Made by a program: the position numbers and the translations under genes | NCBI RefSeq assembly: GCF_000714535.1 | Contig: NZ_AUND01000012.1 | Coordinates: 1 to 64,000, forward strand | Length of the DNA stretch: 64,000 nucleotides | Origin: Thioclava pacifica DSM 10166 | GTDB taxonomy: Bacteria > Pseudomonadota > Alphaproteobacteria > Rhodobacterales > Rhodobacteraceae | Reading direction: 5' to 3' | Part shown: positions 26,726 through 35,338 of the stretch, one piece after another | Layout of the letters: each line of letters opens with the position of its first letter | How positions within the stretch are numbered: the stretch's first letter is position 1 | The notes under the pieces: generated by a model | What the model was told of the DNA's origin: nothing | What the model saw: only the letters and a program-made list of their open reading frames with translations | Databases searched by the model: none

Positions 26726-27013
26726 ATGAAGGCCAGCGCTGAAAAGATCGAAACCTGCAAATGCGCCTACCCGCTTGGCCAGTGCCGGCGCGGGTTCAAG
26801 GGGACTCTGGTCTCGGTCTGCCCGCTCGCTGGCAAAGACGGCTATGATGCGGATGAACTGGAACTGCGCCTTCTGGAGCTCGGCTTCATCGAGGGCGCAT
26901 CGGTTCACGTTCTGCATGAAGGGCCGTTCGGTCGCGACCCGATCGCCGTTCGCGTAAACGATACCACGGTCGCCTTGCGCCGCAGCGAAGCGATGGCCAT
27001 CCTCGCGGAATGA
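26726..27013 (+). CDS. feoA: Ferrous iron transport protein A
   Basis: This 95-residue cytoplasmic SH3-like FeoA protein assists the FeoB ferrous iron transporter. The core LLELGFIEGASVHVLHEGPFGRDPIAVRVNDTTVALRRSEAMAILAE is the family pattern. The N-terminus has a short Cys-containing extension (CKCAYPLGQC). Three in-frame starts lie close together (TTG 26717, ATG 26720, ATG 26726); the last has the best spacing from GGAG at 26713. It overlaps feoB by four bases. Confidence 0.92.
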   Translation: MKASAEKIETCKCAYPLGQCRRGFKGTLVSVCPLAGKDGYDADELELRLLELGFIEGASVHVLHEGPFGRDPIAVRVNDTTVALRRSEAMAILAE

Positions 27014-28917
27014 GTTCGGCCCCCGCCATATCCCAGCCCCAAGCCAGCCAGCCCGATCCAGATGCCCAACCCATCGAGGTTGCGCTGGTCGGTGCGCCCA
27101 ATTGCGGCAAGACGGCTCTGTTCAACGCGATGACCGGCGCGACTGCGAAGGTCGGGAACTATTCCGGCGTCACGGTCGAGCGCAAGGTGGGCATCGCGAC
27201 AACGCCCGCGGGGCGCAAGTTCTCGGTCATCGACCTGCCAGGCACCCATTCCCTGCGCGCCCGTTCCCCCGATGAGGAGGTCACCCGCGACGTGCTGCTG
27301 GGTCAGCGCCCCGGCGAGCGCGTGCCCGACATGATCCTTGCCGTGGGCGATGCGACGAACCTGCGCGGCGCGTTGCGGCTGGTGTCGGAACTGAAGAAGG
27401 TCGGCCTACCGATCGTGATGATCCTCAACATGATCGACATCGCGCGCCATCGCGGACTTCAGATCGACCATGAGGCACTGAGCGACGAACTCGGGATCCC
27501 GGTGATCCCGGCAACGGCGGTGCGCAAGGGCGGGCTCGACGAACTTTGGCAGACTGTCGATCCGATGCTGGACGCCGGGCTGGCCGAGCCGCAGCCGAGC
27601 AGCTGGGCGGTGCCCAACACGCATGACATGCGCGTCGCGATGCGCGAGGCCGAACGGCTCGTGAATGCCCATGTGATCCGCCCGCCCGAGCCCGACACGG
27701 TCTCGGCCAAGATCGACCGGGTGGTGCTCAATCCCTTTGCCGGGCCGGTGATCCTGCTCGCGATCCTCTTCGTGATGTTCCAGGCGGTGTTTTCCTGGGC
27801 CGCGCCCTTCATGGATGCGATCGACGCGGGATTTACCTGGCTGGGCGGGATCGTCACCGCCGTGCTGCCCGAGGGGCTGGTGCAGAGCTTCCTCGCGGAC
27901 GGGATCATCACCGGGATCGGCTCGGTGATCATCTTCCTGCCGCAGATCCTGTTTACCTTCCTCTTCATCCTGCTCTTGGAAGATTTCGGCTACATGGCAC
28001 GCGCAGCCTTCCTGATGGATCGCATCATGGGGCGCGCGGGGCTGAACGGGCGGGCTTTCATCCCGCTGCTATCCAGCTTCGCCTGCGCGATCCCCGGCAT
28101 CATGGCGGCGCGGGTGATCGACAACAAGCACGACCGATTGACGACGATCCTCGTGGCCCCCTTGATGACCTGTTCTGCCCGGATCCCGGTCTATACGCTG
28201 ATCATCGCGGCCTTCATCCCGAACCGCACGGTTCTTGGCGGTCTGAGCCTGCAGGGGCTCGTGATGTTCGGGCTCTATGCGGCAGGCGTGTTCTCGGTGC
28301 TCGCGGTGGCTTTCGTCGCGCGCTACATCTTCGCCCGCGAGGAACGCCATGCGCCGCTGATGCTCGATCTGCCCGATTACAAGATGCCGATCCTGCGCAA
28401 TATCGCGCTTGGCCTTTACCAGCGGGCGAAGATCTTCCTGCGCCGTGCAGGCACGGTGATCTTCTGGGCGACGGTGGTGATCTGGGTGCTTTCGACCTTC
28501 CCGCTGCCGCCCGAGGGCGCGACGGAACCGGCGATCAACTATTCCTTCGCCGCGATGATCGGCAAGTTCATCGCCCCCGTTCTGGCGCCCCTGGGCTTCA
28601 ATTGGCAGATCGCGGTGGCACTGGTGCCCGGCATGGCCGCGCGCGAGGTGATGGTCGCGGGTCTCGCCACGGTTTATGCGGTCGGCGGCGAGAGCGGGCT
28701 GGTGCATCTGCTGGCCGATCAATGGAGCCTCGCGACCGCGCTTGCGGTGCTGGCCTGGTTCATCTTCGCGCCGCAATGCATCTCGACGCTCGCGGTGATC
28801 CGGCGCGAGGCGGGATCGGCGAAATGGATGTGGGTCGCGGTGGGTTACATGTTCGCGCTGGCCTATATCGCGGCCTTCCTGACCTACCGGATCGCTGTGG
28901 CCTTCGGCGCAGGCTGA
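27010..28917 (+). CDS. feoB: Ferrous iron transporter B
   Basis: This 635-residue inner-membrane ferrous iron transporter has an N-terminal G domain with G1 GAPNCGKT at residues 28-35, G3 DLPGTHS and G4 NMID, followed by a helical spacer and about eight membrane helices with Gate motifs. It is shorter than E. coli FeoB (773) because the loop regions are compact, which is normal for this group. No FeoC gene is present. Start ATG overlaps the feoA stop. The AT-rich leader with an FNR-like site suggests induction when oxygen is low. Confidence 0.95.
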   Translation: MSSAPAISQPQASQPDPDAQPIEVALVGAPNCGKTALFNAMTGATAKVGNYSGVTVERKVGIATTPAGRKFSVIDLPGTHSLRARSPDEEVTRDVLLGQRPGERVPDMILAVGDATNLRGALRLVSELKKVGLPIVMILNMIDIARHRGLQIDHEALSDELGIPVIPATAVRKGGLDELWQTVDPMLDAGLAEPQPSSWAVPNTHDMRVAMREAERLVNAHVIRPPEPDTVSAKIDRVVLNPFAGPVILLAILFVMFQAVFSWAAPFMDAIDAGFTWLGGIVTAVLPEGLVQSFLADGIITGIGSVIIFLPQILFTFLFILLLEDFGYMARAAFLMDRIMGRAGLNGRAFIPLLSSFACAIPGIMAARVIDNKHDRLTTILVAPLMTCSARIPVYTLIIAAFIPNRTVLGGLSLQGLVMFGLYAAGVFSVLAVAFVARYIFAREERHAPLMLDLPDYKMPILRNIALGLYQRAKIFLRRAGTVIFWATVVIWVLSTFPLPPEGATEPAINYSFAAMIGKFIAPVLAPLGFNWQIAVALVPGMAAREVMVAGLATVYAVGGESGLVHLLADQWSLATALAVLAWFIFAPQCISTLAVIRREAGSAKWMWVAVGYMFALAYIAAFLTYRIAVAFGAG

Positions 28918-29053
28918 GCCCCTGCGACCATTTGCGCCTCGACCTGCAACAAATCTGGCGCAGAGGTGAGGTGCGGTGAGGGCGCCCCCACCTTGAGTTT
29001 CCCGCCCGCTTCGCGATGATGCCCGAAATCACTCACGACAAAGAGAGCCCCGG

Positions 29054-29701
29054 ATGATCAACCGCCGCCTCGTAGCCCTCGCGGGCTTCCTCGCCCTGCT
29101 CGTTCCGCAAATGGCCGCGGCCCATATCACCCAGACCGGCTCGGGCGGGTTCACCGCCGGGTTCGAGCATCCGCTCTCGGGCTATGACCATTTCCTCGCG
29201 ATGTTCTCGGTCGGCCTTTGGGGCGCGCAGATGGGCGGACGGCGTGTCTGGTCGTTGCCGGTGACCTTCCCGATGATCATGGTCGTGGGGGGCGTCATCG
29301 GCATTCTCGGCCTGCCTCTGCCCGGGATCGAGATCGGCATCGCGCTCTCGATCATCGTGCTCGGCCTCGCGATCGCGGCGGCGTGGAAACCCGCCGAATG
29401 GGTGTCGCTGGCGATCATCGCGGTCTTTGCACTCTATCACGGCTATGCGCATGGGGCCGAACTGCCGATGGCCGCCGATCCGGCCGATTTCGCCATCGGC
29501 TTCGTGCTCGCGACCGGCATGATCCACGTGATCGGCGTCGGCGTGGGGCTGGTGCTGGAACCGATCCGGCACGGGCAGTTCTCGAAGCTGCTGGGCGTCT
29601 TCATCGCCGTCGTGGGCCTGGGTTTCCTTGCGCTGGCTCTGGGCTATCTGCAATCGCAACTCGGTTTCCTGCAAGGCGGGCTGTACCTCTTTGGCAAGTG
29701 A
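29054..29701 (+). CDS. HupE/UreJ family metal permease
   Basis: This 215-residue membrane protein has a signal-like first segment (residues 5-22), then the family signature HPLSGYDHFLAM (about residues 35-46) whose His/Asp residues are thought to handle nickel, and about six further membrane helices with an HGYAHG motif. HupE/UreJ proteins import nickel for hydrogenase or urease. Neither enzyme is in the window; neighbouring DUF1007 and feo genes suggest general transition-metal handling. Its last 11 bases overlap the next gene. Confidence 0.85.
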   Translation: MINRRLVALAGFLALLVPQMAAAHITQTGSGGFTAGFEHPLSGYDHFLAMFSVGLWGAQMGGRRVWSLPVTFPMIMVVGGVIGILGLPLPGIEIGIALSIIVLGLAIAAAWKPAEWVSLAIIAVFALYHGYAHGAELPMAADPADFAIGFVLATGMIHVIGVGVGLVLEPIRHGQFSKLLGVFIAVVGLGFLALALGYLQSQLGFLQGGLYLFGK

Positions 29702-30494
29702 TCTTTCACATCGCGAGACCACCACGCACGGCTGGCTGCGCCATCTGTGGGTTCTGGCCGGGCTGACCGGGCTGATCGTGCTGGCGCTGATCCCGCCCGC
29801 CCAACGCGGCGAGACCGGTGCCTGGCTGATCCGCGACGCGCTCGCGGTCGAGCGGCTCTTCCCGATCTTCGGCTTCGGCATCGCGCTGGCGCTGGTGCCG
29901 CTGAGGCGCGCGCAGATCGCGGCGCTTCTGTGGGTGATGGGCATGGGGCTGGGGCTCGCCTTCCGGATCGACCTGATGGCCGCGCTCCAGCAGATCCCCG
30001 GTGCGATCACCCATCACTTCCTGACCCTGCCGCTCACCGCGATCACCGTGGGCGCGACGCTGGCACTCGGGCGTGGGCCACGCCCGGTGCTGATCGTGCC
30101 GGCGGGTCTGATCCTCGGGATCTTCTACGCGCTTTCGGTAAAGCTGTCGGACCCGAGCTTCGGCGGCAAACCCTGGATCTTTCTTGCCGGGATGGGGCTT
30201 GCGATCTGGCTGATGGGCGCGGTCTGGCTGATCCTGCGCAGCTGGCAGGCGGGCTGGTTCGAGATCGCGGGCAGGATCATCGGTAGCTGGCTCGTGGCGA
30301 TCGGGCTTCTCTACGGGGGCGTCGCGCTGATGGGCAACAAGCTCAAGCCCAAGACCGCAACCCCTGCCAATGCCGCTTCGGAAAACGCGCCTGCCGCACA
30401 GGCCGCCGTGCCCGGAGCCGATGAATTCCCCAGTTTCGGCACGCCTCCTCCAGCCGCCCCGCCCGGCCAGGAAAAACCGGATTTCCAGCCATGA
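29691..30494 (+). CDS. Polytopic membrane protein of unknown function
   Basis: This 267-residue integral membrane protein has about six to seven hydrophobic helices (residues ~17-245) and a Pro/Ala-rich cytoplasmic or periplasmic tail. The frame is open further upstream, but those codons lie inside hupE. I chose TTG 29691, eleven bases inside the hupE end, because GGCGGG lies just upstream and no ATG is available before the first helix. It is coupled to both neighbours (four-base overlap with the DUF1007 gene), so it probably belongs to the same metal-uptake unit. I do not recognise a family. Confidence 0.7.
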   Translation: MASDLSHRETTTHGWLRHLWVLAGLTGLIVLALIPPAQRGETGAWLIRDALAVERLFPIFGFGIALALVPLRRAQIAALLWVMGMGLGLAFRIDLMAALQQIPGAITHHFLTLPLTAITVGATLALGRGPRPVLIVPAGLILGIFYALSVKLSDPSFGGKPWIFLAGMGLAIWLMGAVWLILRSWQAGWFEIAGRIIGSWLVAIGLLYGGVALMGNKLKPKTATPANAASENAPAAQAAVPGADEFPSFGTPPPAAPPGQEKPDFQP

Positions 30495-31075
30495 TCCGCC
30501 CTGTCCTGTTCGCCGCCCTTCTCGCGGCCACGCCGCTCACCTCGAACGCTCACCCCGAAGACGAGATCCTGATCCGCATGCTCGTCGGCATGGACAAGGG
30601 CCAGATCACCCATATCGGCGAGAGCTGGACCTTCGATCCCACCGTCTCCGACTGGCTGATCCAGACCTTCGACGCCAATGGCGACGGGCAGTTTTCGGGT
30701 GATGAGCTGGGCGCATTGCAGGACGCGGCGAAGCAGAACTCGGAAGGGTCCTATTTCTACACCCGAATCTGGAAAGGGGCCGAACAGCTTCCCGATCCGC
30801 AGATCTACGGCTTTCAGGCGACGGTAAAGGACGGTTCGGTGACGATGGCCTTCGCGCTGGCGCTGGCCGCACCGGAAGATCCCAACGCCCTGCGCATCGA
30901 GATGTACGACCCGGAGAATCTCACTGGGCTCGTCCCGGTGAAGGAAAACCCGGTGGTGATCCGGGGGCTGACCGATGGCGAGACCTGCGTGCCCGCGGTC
31001 GCGGTGAACAAGCCCGACGTGCATGGCGGGCCCGATGCGATCCCGATCGCGCTGACGATGGCCTGCAACGGCTGA
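30491..31075 (+). CDS. DUF1007 family periplasmic protein
   Basis: This 194-residue protein has a signal peptide (residues 1-20, cleavage before HPED) and a DUF1007-type domain. The segment DANGDGQFSGDELGAL at about residues 59-74 reads like an EF-hand loop. DUF1007 proteins often travel with nickel/cobalt permeases and are thought to deliver or sense metal in the periplasm. Here it follows hupE and the membrane protein with a four-base overlap, supporting that role. The mature N-terminal His may bind metal. Confidence 0.8.
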   Translation: MIRPVLFAALLAATPLTSNAHPEDEILIRMLVGMDKGQITHIGESWTFDPTVSDWLIQTFDANGDGQFSGDELGALQDAAKQNSEGSYFYTRIWKGAEQLPDPQIYGFQATVKDGSVTMAFALALAAPEDPNALRIEMYDPENLTGLVPVKENPVVIRGLTDGETCVPAVAVNKPDVHGGPDAIPIALTMACNG

Positions 31076-31082
31076 GCGTGTT

Positions 31083-31952
31083 TCAGCTCGCCGCGACCCG
31101 CGCGCGCCAGAGCGTGAAGAGCCCCGCGCTCACCACCACCGCCGCACCGATCACCACGTTCATCTCCAGCGCCTCGTGGAACACGATCACACCAAGCGCC
31201 GAGGCGAAGACCAGTTGCAGATAGGCGAAGGGCTGGATCGCCGAGGCCTCGGCCACCTCGTAAGCCTTGATCAGCAGGAAATGCCCGGTCGCGGCGGTGA
31301 AGCACAAGATCCCCATCCAACCCCAGTCCGAGAGGATCATGTTTTCCCAGTGCCAGATGCCCACGGCGGTCACCACCACCGCCCCCACGACCCCGGTATA
31401 GAAGAACGAGACCGAGGCCGGATCGACCCGCCCCACATAGCGCGTCATCAGCGAGTAGAGCGCAAAGAGCAGCGCCGCCGCCAGCGGGATCAGCGCGTAG
31501 GGAGAGAAGACTCCAAAACCCGGCTGAAGGATGATCAGCACGCCGATGAAGCCCACGCCGATCGCGACCACCCGCCGCCAGCCGACTTTCTCGCCCAAGA
31601 CGGGCCCCGACAGGGCCGCCACCAGCAACGGATAGCAGGCGAAGACCGCGTGGGAATGGACAAGCCCCAGATAGACGAAGGCCTGCACCATCACGATCAC
31701 CTCGGTGATCAGCACGACCGAGCGGATCAGCTGCGCCCAAGGCAGGCTTGAGCGCGTGGCGCGTTTGATCCCTCCAGGACTGCGCGCGGCGATCACCAGA
31801 ACGAACGCCGCGAAGAACCAGAACCGCACCATCAGCGCCATGTAGACGTTGTAGGTCTCGGCCAGGTGCCGCGAGATCCCGTCCTGCATCGCGAAGATGA
31901 AGGTCACCGCGACCATCAGCAGAATGCCCTTGCGGTTCGACTGCTCAACCAT
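31083..31952 (-). CDS. EamA/DMT family transporter
   Basis: This 289-residue protein has ten membrane helices in two EamA repeats (about residues 8-135 and 150-280), typical of drug/metabolite transporters of the RhaT/YdcZ group. Substrate is unknown. It is minus-strand, convergent with the DUF1007 gene (7-base gap), and its start overlaps the mnmD stop by eight bases, so the two are co-transcribed. Confidence 0.9.
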   Translation of the reverse strand: MVEQSNRKGILLMVAVTFIFAMQDGISRHLAETYNVYMALMVRFWFFAAFVLVIAARSPGGIKRATRSSLPWAQLIRSVVLITEVIVMVQAFVYLGLVHSHAVFACYPLLVAALSGPVLGEKVGWRRVVAIGVGFIGVLIILQPGFGVFSPYALIPLAAALLFALYSLMTRYVGRVDPASVSFFYTGVVGAVVVTAVGIWHWENMILSDWGWMGILCFTAATGHFLLIKAYEVAEASAIQPFAYLQLVFASALGVIVFHEALEMNVVIGAAVVVSAGLFTLWRARVAAS

Positions 31953-32619
31953 GTTTCACCCCGCGCGACATGTGCCTCTTGCGCCCGAAACCGGGCGAAC
32001 GGCTGACCTCGAACCCGGCCTCTTCCAGCGACCGGCGCACGAAACCCGCCGCCGTATAGGTCGCGAATGTGCCGCCCGGAGCGGTATGCGCGCCGACCTG
32101 AGCCATCAGATCCGCGCCCCAAAGCTCGGGGTTCTTCGCGGGCGAAAACCCGTCGAGAAACCACGCGTCAGCTTTCGCCTCCCAAGCCGGGAGCAGCTCA
32201 CGCGCGTCCCCCTCCAGGATCTCGACCGAAATCGGGCCCAGCTGAAACCGGCGCTGCCCAGCGGCCCATGCCTCGAGATACGGCCCCGCCACCGAAGCGA
32301 CCTCGGGAAAAGCCTCGAGAGCACGGGCGATCTCCTCGGCCTGCATCGGATAGGCCTCGAAGGAGGTGAAGCGGATCGGGCACTCCTCCGGACAAGCCAG
32401 CCGCAGCGCCAGCAGGTTCAGCCCCGTCCCGAAGCCCAGCTCGGCCACGTGAAACCCGGGTCGCAGCCGCGCGGGCAGATCATTGCCCGCGAGAAAGACG
32501 TGGCGCGTCTCGGCCAAGCCTCCCGCGAGGCTGAAATAGGGATCGTCGAAACGACGCGAAACCGGCACGAGGCCGTCGCGCCAATCGAGATCGGCTTTGC
32601 TCTGGTCAGGGGCGGTCAT
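31945..32619 (-). CDS. mnmD: tRNA 5-methylaminomethyl-2-thiouridine methyltransferase MnmD (stand-alone)
   Basis: This 224-residue S-adenosylmethionine-dependent enzyme methylates nm5s2U34 of certain tRNAs to mnm5s2U34. The SAM motif is AELGFGTGLN; the catalytic-pocket block is DAWFLDGFSPAKNPELWG; and the C-terminus has GFGRKRHMSRG. It corresponds to the N-terminal half of E. coli MnmC. ATG 32619 (MTAPDQSKADLDW) is chosen; the frame runs open to 32784 but the extra codons overlap the divergent FAD gene. The other MnmC activity appears to be the divergent FAD gene, so the bifunctional protein is split here. Confidence 0.9.
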   Translation of the reverse strand: MTAPDQSKADLDWRDGLVPVSRRFDDPYFSLAGGLAETRHVFLAGNDLPARLRPGFHVAELGFGTGLNLLALRLACPEECPIRFTSFEAYPMQAEEIARALEAFPEVASVAGPYLEAWAAGQRRFQLGPISVEILEGDARELLPAWEAKADAWFLDGFSPAKNPELWGADLMAQVGAHTAPGGTFATYTAAGFVRRSLEEAGFEVSRSPGFGRKRHMSRGVKHG

Positions 32620-32668
32620 CGGGGATAGTCCACAGTCTCTGGCCCAGCCTTGAAGCAGGAAGCGCGAA

Positions 32669-33718
32669 ATGACAAGCGGCAGACCCGACATAACGGTGCG
32701 CGGCGGCGGCATCTTCGGCCTCGCCATCGCGTTTGCGGCGGCGCAGCGCGGCGCTGGCGTCCGGCTGATCGAGCGCACCCGCATCGGCGCGGGCAGCTCG
32801 GGCGGTCATGTCGGCGCGCTCGCCCCGCATGTGCCCGAGAACTGGAACCCGAAGAAACAGTTCCAGCTCGAAAGCCTGATGATGGCGGAAGCCTTCTGGT
32901 CCGAGGTGCAGCGCGTAGGCGGCAAGGATCCGGGCTATGCGCGGCTCGGCCGGATACAACCGCTGACGGATGAAGCGCAAATTGCGCGCGCCAAGGAACG
33001 CGCCGCAGGGGCCACCGAGCTCTGGAAAGGCTTCGCCACATGGCGCGTCACCGAGGCCGCCACCTTCGCGCCCTTCGTGCCGCCCTCCCCCACCGGGCTC
33101 GTGATCCATGACACGCTCTCGGCCCGCGCCAATCCCCGCGCGGCCGGGGCGGCGCTGGTCTCAGCGCTGGAGGCACTGGGCGCAGAGATCATCATCGGCG
33201 AGGCCGAGGAAATCGGCCCCGTAATCCACGCCACCGGCGCACCGGGCCTCGCCGAACTGAACGCCGCTTTCGGCAAGACCGTGGGCACCGGTGTGAAAGG
33301 ACAATCTGCGCTTTTCCGATATGATGCGGGCGCGGTCCCTCAACTCTACGCCGAGAGCCTGCACATCATCCCCCATGCCGACGGCACCGTCGCGATCGGC
33401 TCTACCTCGGAGCGGGACTTCGACGCCCCCGACACGACCGACATCCAACTCGACTCGCTGATCGAGAAAGCCTGCACCCTCTGCCCGCCGCTCGCCGAGG
33501 CCCCGGTGATCGACCGCTGGGCCGGGGTGCGCCCGCGTGCCAAATCCCGCGCGCCGATGCTGGGGGAATGGCCCGACAGGCCGGGCCATTTCATCGCCAA
33601 TGGCGGGTTCAAGATCGGCTTCGGCATGGCGCCGAAAGTGGCGCAGGTCATGGTCGATCTGGCGCTCGACGGGCATGACGCGATCCCCGAGGGGTTCCGC
33701 GTGGCGGATAACCTCTAA
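32669..33718 (+). CDS. FAD-dependent oxidoreductase (DAO family, MnmC oxidase-like)
   Basis: This 349-residue flavoenzyme has an N-terminal dinucleotide-binding motif GGGIFGLAIAFAAAQRG and, just after it, GAGSSGGHVGALAPHVP, similar to the FAD-binding region of the MnmC C-terminal domain. The C-terminus has WAGVRPRAKSRAPMLG and GGFKIGFGMAP. It is divergent from mnmD with 49 bases between the starts. I infer it removes the carboxymethyl group of cmnm5s2U34 before methylation by MnmD; a different amine oxidase (e.g. ThiO-like) is possible. Confidence 0.8.
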   Translation: MTSGRPDITVRGGGIFGLAIAFAAAQRGAGVRLIERTRIGAGSSGGHVGALAPHVPENWNPKKQFQLESLMMAEAFWSEVQRVGGKDPGYARLGRIQPLTDEAQIARAKERAAGATELWKGFATWRVTEAATFAPFVPPSPTGLVIHDTLSARANPRAAGAALVSALEALGAEIIIGEAEEIGPVIHATGAPGLAELNAAFGKTVGTGVKGQSALFRYDAGAVPQLYAESLHIIPHADGTVAIGSTSERDFDAPDTTDIQLDSLIEKACTLCPPLAEAPVIDRWAGVRPRAKSRAPMLGEWPDRPGHFIANGGFKIGFGMAPKVAQVMVDLALDGHDAIPEGFRVADNL

Positions 33719-33848
33719 GGGGCGCTGCCCCTCGGCCTACGGCCTCACCCCGGGATATTTGCCGCAGTTGGAATGGAAAGACGCTGCCGCCTTCCAACTG
33801 CATGAAATATCCCGGGGGGCACGCTTCAGCGTGCGGGGGCAGCGCCCC
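33719..33848. repeat. Dispersed palindromic repeat, copy 2 (inverted pair)
   Basis: Left arm 33719-33773 (GGGGCGCTGCCCC, then CACCCCGGGATATTT, then CAGTTGGAA) and right arm 33792-33848 (TTCCAACTG, GAAATATCCCGGGG, GGGGGCAGCGCCCC) are inverted copies of the unit seen at 1588-1651. They lie between the convergent ends of the FAD oxidoreductase and fatty acid hydroxylase genes. The right arm contains the last codons and stop of the hydroxylase gene. Probable bidirectional terminator; inferred. Confidence 0.8.
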
Positions 33849-34569
33849 CTGCGACGAGGCCAGCCCGCGCGACCTCCCTGTCCGTAATCCCGAAGCGCGG
33901 CGCGTATTTCTCTCGCGCGGCGATCAGGCGCGGATCGTCCGGGCGCAGGCCGAGCGTGCGGATGAACTCGACGCGGCTCTGGGTTTTCAGCTCGTCGCGC
34001 GAGATCGCGGTGCCCATCAGCCGGTCAATCACCTCGCCACCTGCGGTGACGTGAAACCATTTCGAGAAATCGCGGAAATGGTGCTGGTTGTGCAAGGTGG
34101 AGACATGGCGTTCGATCGCGGTCTTCTTCACCGTGACATGGGCGGTGGTGTGGAACCATTCATAGGCGAGGAAGGTCGCGGCGCCGCCGAGCGGGACAAT
34201 GGCGACGGCGATGTCGAACGCATGAGGCAGGCCGAACAGCGACAGGATCGCCCAGAGCAGCGCGGTATTGCCCACCAGAACCGGCACGATCACCGAGAGC
34301 GGCGCAAAGAGCAGCGGCCAGCAGGTCGGGAATTCGTGATGGCCGTAATGCACGCGGTAGAGCCAGTTGAAGGCCCATTGCCGTTTCGGGGGCGCCATGT
34401 GGAAGATGTAGCGGTGCAGCCCGTATTCGTTGAGCATCTGCGCCGGGATGCCCAGAAGCGCCACGGCCCAGAGCCAGACGGGCCCTTGCGCGACCCACCA
34501 CGCAGCCGCCGCGACGACCACGATCATCACCCAGATCGACAGATGAGACAGCATCAGCCGCATCCGCAT
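33826..34569 (-). CDS. Fatty acid hydroxylase/sterol desaturase family protein
   Basis: This 247-residue membrane di-iron hydroxylase has two to four hydrophobic helices and the spaced histidine motifs HRYIFH (about residue 52), HYGHH (about 73), HTTAH (about 140) and HNQHH (about 161). Possible substrates are fatty acids, sterol-like lipids or carotenoids. The final residues, GGAAPAR, and the stop codon are encoded by the dispersed repeat at 33792-33848, so the 3' end was probably remodelled by the repeat. It stands alone, upstream of the antiporter operon end. Confidence 0.87.
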   Translation of the reverse strand: MRMRLMLSHLSIWVMIVVVAAAAWWVAQGPVWLWAVALLGIPAQMLNEYGLHRYIFHMAPPKRQWAFNWLYRVHYGHHEFPTCWPLLFAPLSVIVPVLVGNTALLWAILSLFGLPHAFDIAVAIVPLGGAATFLAYEWFHTTAHVTVKKTAIERHVSTLHNQHHFRDFSKWFHVTAGGEVIDRLMGTAISRDELKTQSRVEFIRTLGLRPDDPRLIAAREKYAPRFGITDREVARAGLVAGGAAPAR

Positions 34570-34644
34570 CGCGAAACCTCCCAGAAATCTCCTCCGGGGA
34601 TCAGCGTGACACGGCGCGGGCCGTGCTCAAAGCGTTTCGCGACG

Positions 34645-35064
34645 TCAGTCGGCCTTCTCTTCGGCCTCGGTCTCGCGCTCCACCGCCAGTTCGCCCTGCG
34701 AGGTATCGGCATCGGCGGTGTGCACCGCCCAGTCGCCCTCGCCCGCCGGGCGCGGCAGTTTGTCGGCCGGCCAGTCGCGGAAGATATTGGCCTTCGAGAT
34801 AAAATGCGCGGTGATCGGCGCGGTGAGGAAGATGAACACCGTCACCATCAGCTCGTGCAACGTCAGGTGGCCTTGTTTCGCCGCGAACCAGACCATCGAG
34901 GCGATCAGGATCGAGCCCACGCCCAGCGTCGCGGCTTTGGTGGGCGCATGCAGGCGCGTCATCGGGTCGGGCAGTTTCACCAGACCGAAGCTGCCGACGA
35001 GGCCGAACACGCCGCCGATCACGAGCAGCGCGGAAATCACGATATCCCAGAACATATCCATCAC
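34645..35064 (-). CDS. phaG: Monovalent cation/H+ antiporter subunit G
   Basis: This 139-residue small subunit of the multi-subunit Na+(K+)/H+ antiporter has three membrane helices and the MnhG core (GLVGSFGLVKLPDPMTRLHAPTKAATLGVG), with an acidic C-terminal tail (~40 residues). It is the last gene of the pha/mrp operon, five bases after subunit F. Confidence 0.93.
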   Translation of the reverse strand: MMDMFWDIVISALLVIGGVFGLVGSFGLVKLPDPMTRLHAPTKAATLGVGSILIASMVWFAAKQGHLTLHELMVTVFIFLTAPITAHFISKANIFRDWPADKLPRPAGEGDWAVHTADADTSQGELAVERETEAEEKAD

Positions 35065-35068
35065 GCCC

Positions 35069-35338
35069 TCACTCGATAATGTCGCCGCGCAGGATGAATT
35101 TCGCGAAGGCCACCGTCGCCACGAAACCGGTCATCGCGTAGAGGATCGAGGCCTCGAAGAAGAGCGCGGTGCCCTCCCAGATCCCGAACAGAACGATCAT
35201 CGCGATCGCGTTCACCGCCATCGTGTCGAGCGCCAGAACCCGGTCTGTCACGCCGGGCGCTTTCACGACCCGGTAGAGATTGAACAGAAGCGCCAGCGAA
35301 TAGCAGGCGATGGCGAAGATCAGGGCATAGGTGATCAT
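35069..35338 (-). CDS. phaF: Monovalent cation/H+ antiporter subunit F
   Basis: This 89-residue subunit has three membrane helices and the MnhF pattern VKAPGVTDRVLALDTMAVNAIA. ATG 35338 overlaps the subunit E stop by four bases; the longer upstream frame belongs to subunit E in another reading phase. It works in the Pha/Mrp complex in the inner membrane. Confidence 0.93.
   Translation of the reverse strand: MITYALIFAIACYSLALLFNLYRVVKAPGVTDRVLALDTMAVNAIAMIVLFGIWEGTALFFEASILYAMTGFVATVAFAKFILRGDIIE

Noticed and set aside
29628-29690. Longer start for the membrane protein after hupE
   Set aside because: It would read 63 extra bases inside hupE with Cys/Asn-rich residues unlike a membrane protein N-terminus; TTG 29691 fits better.
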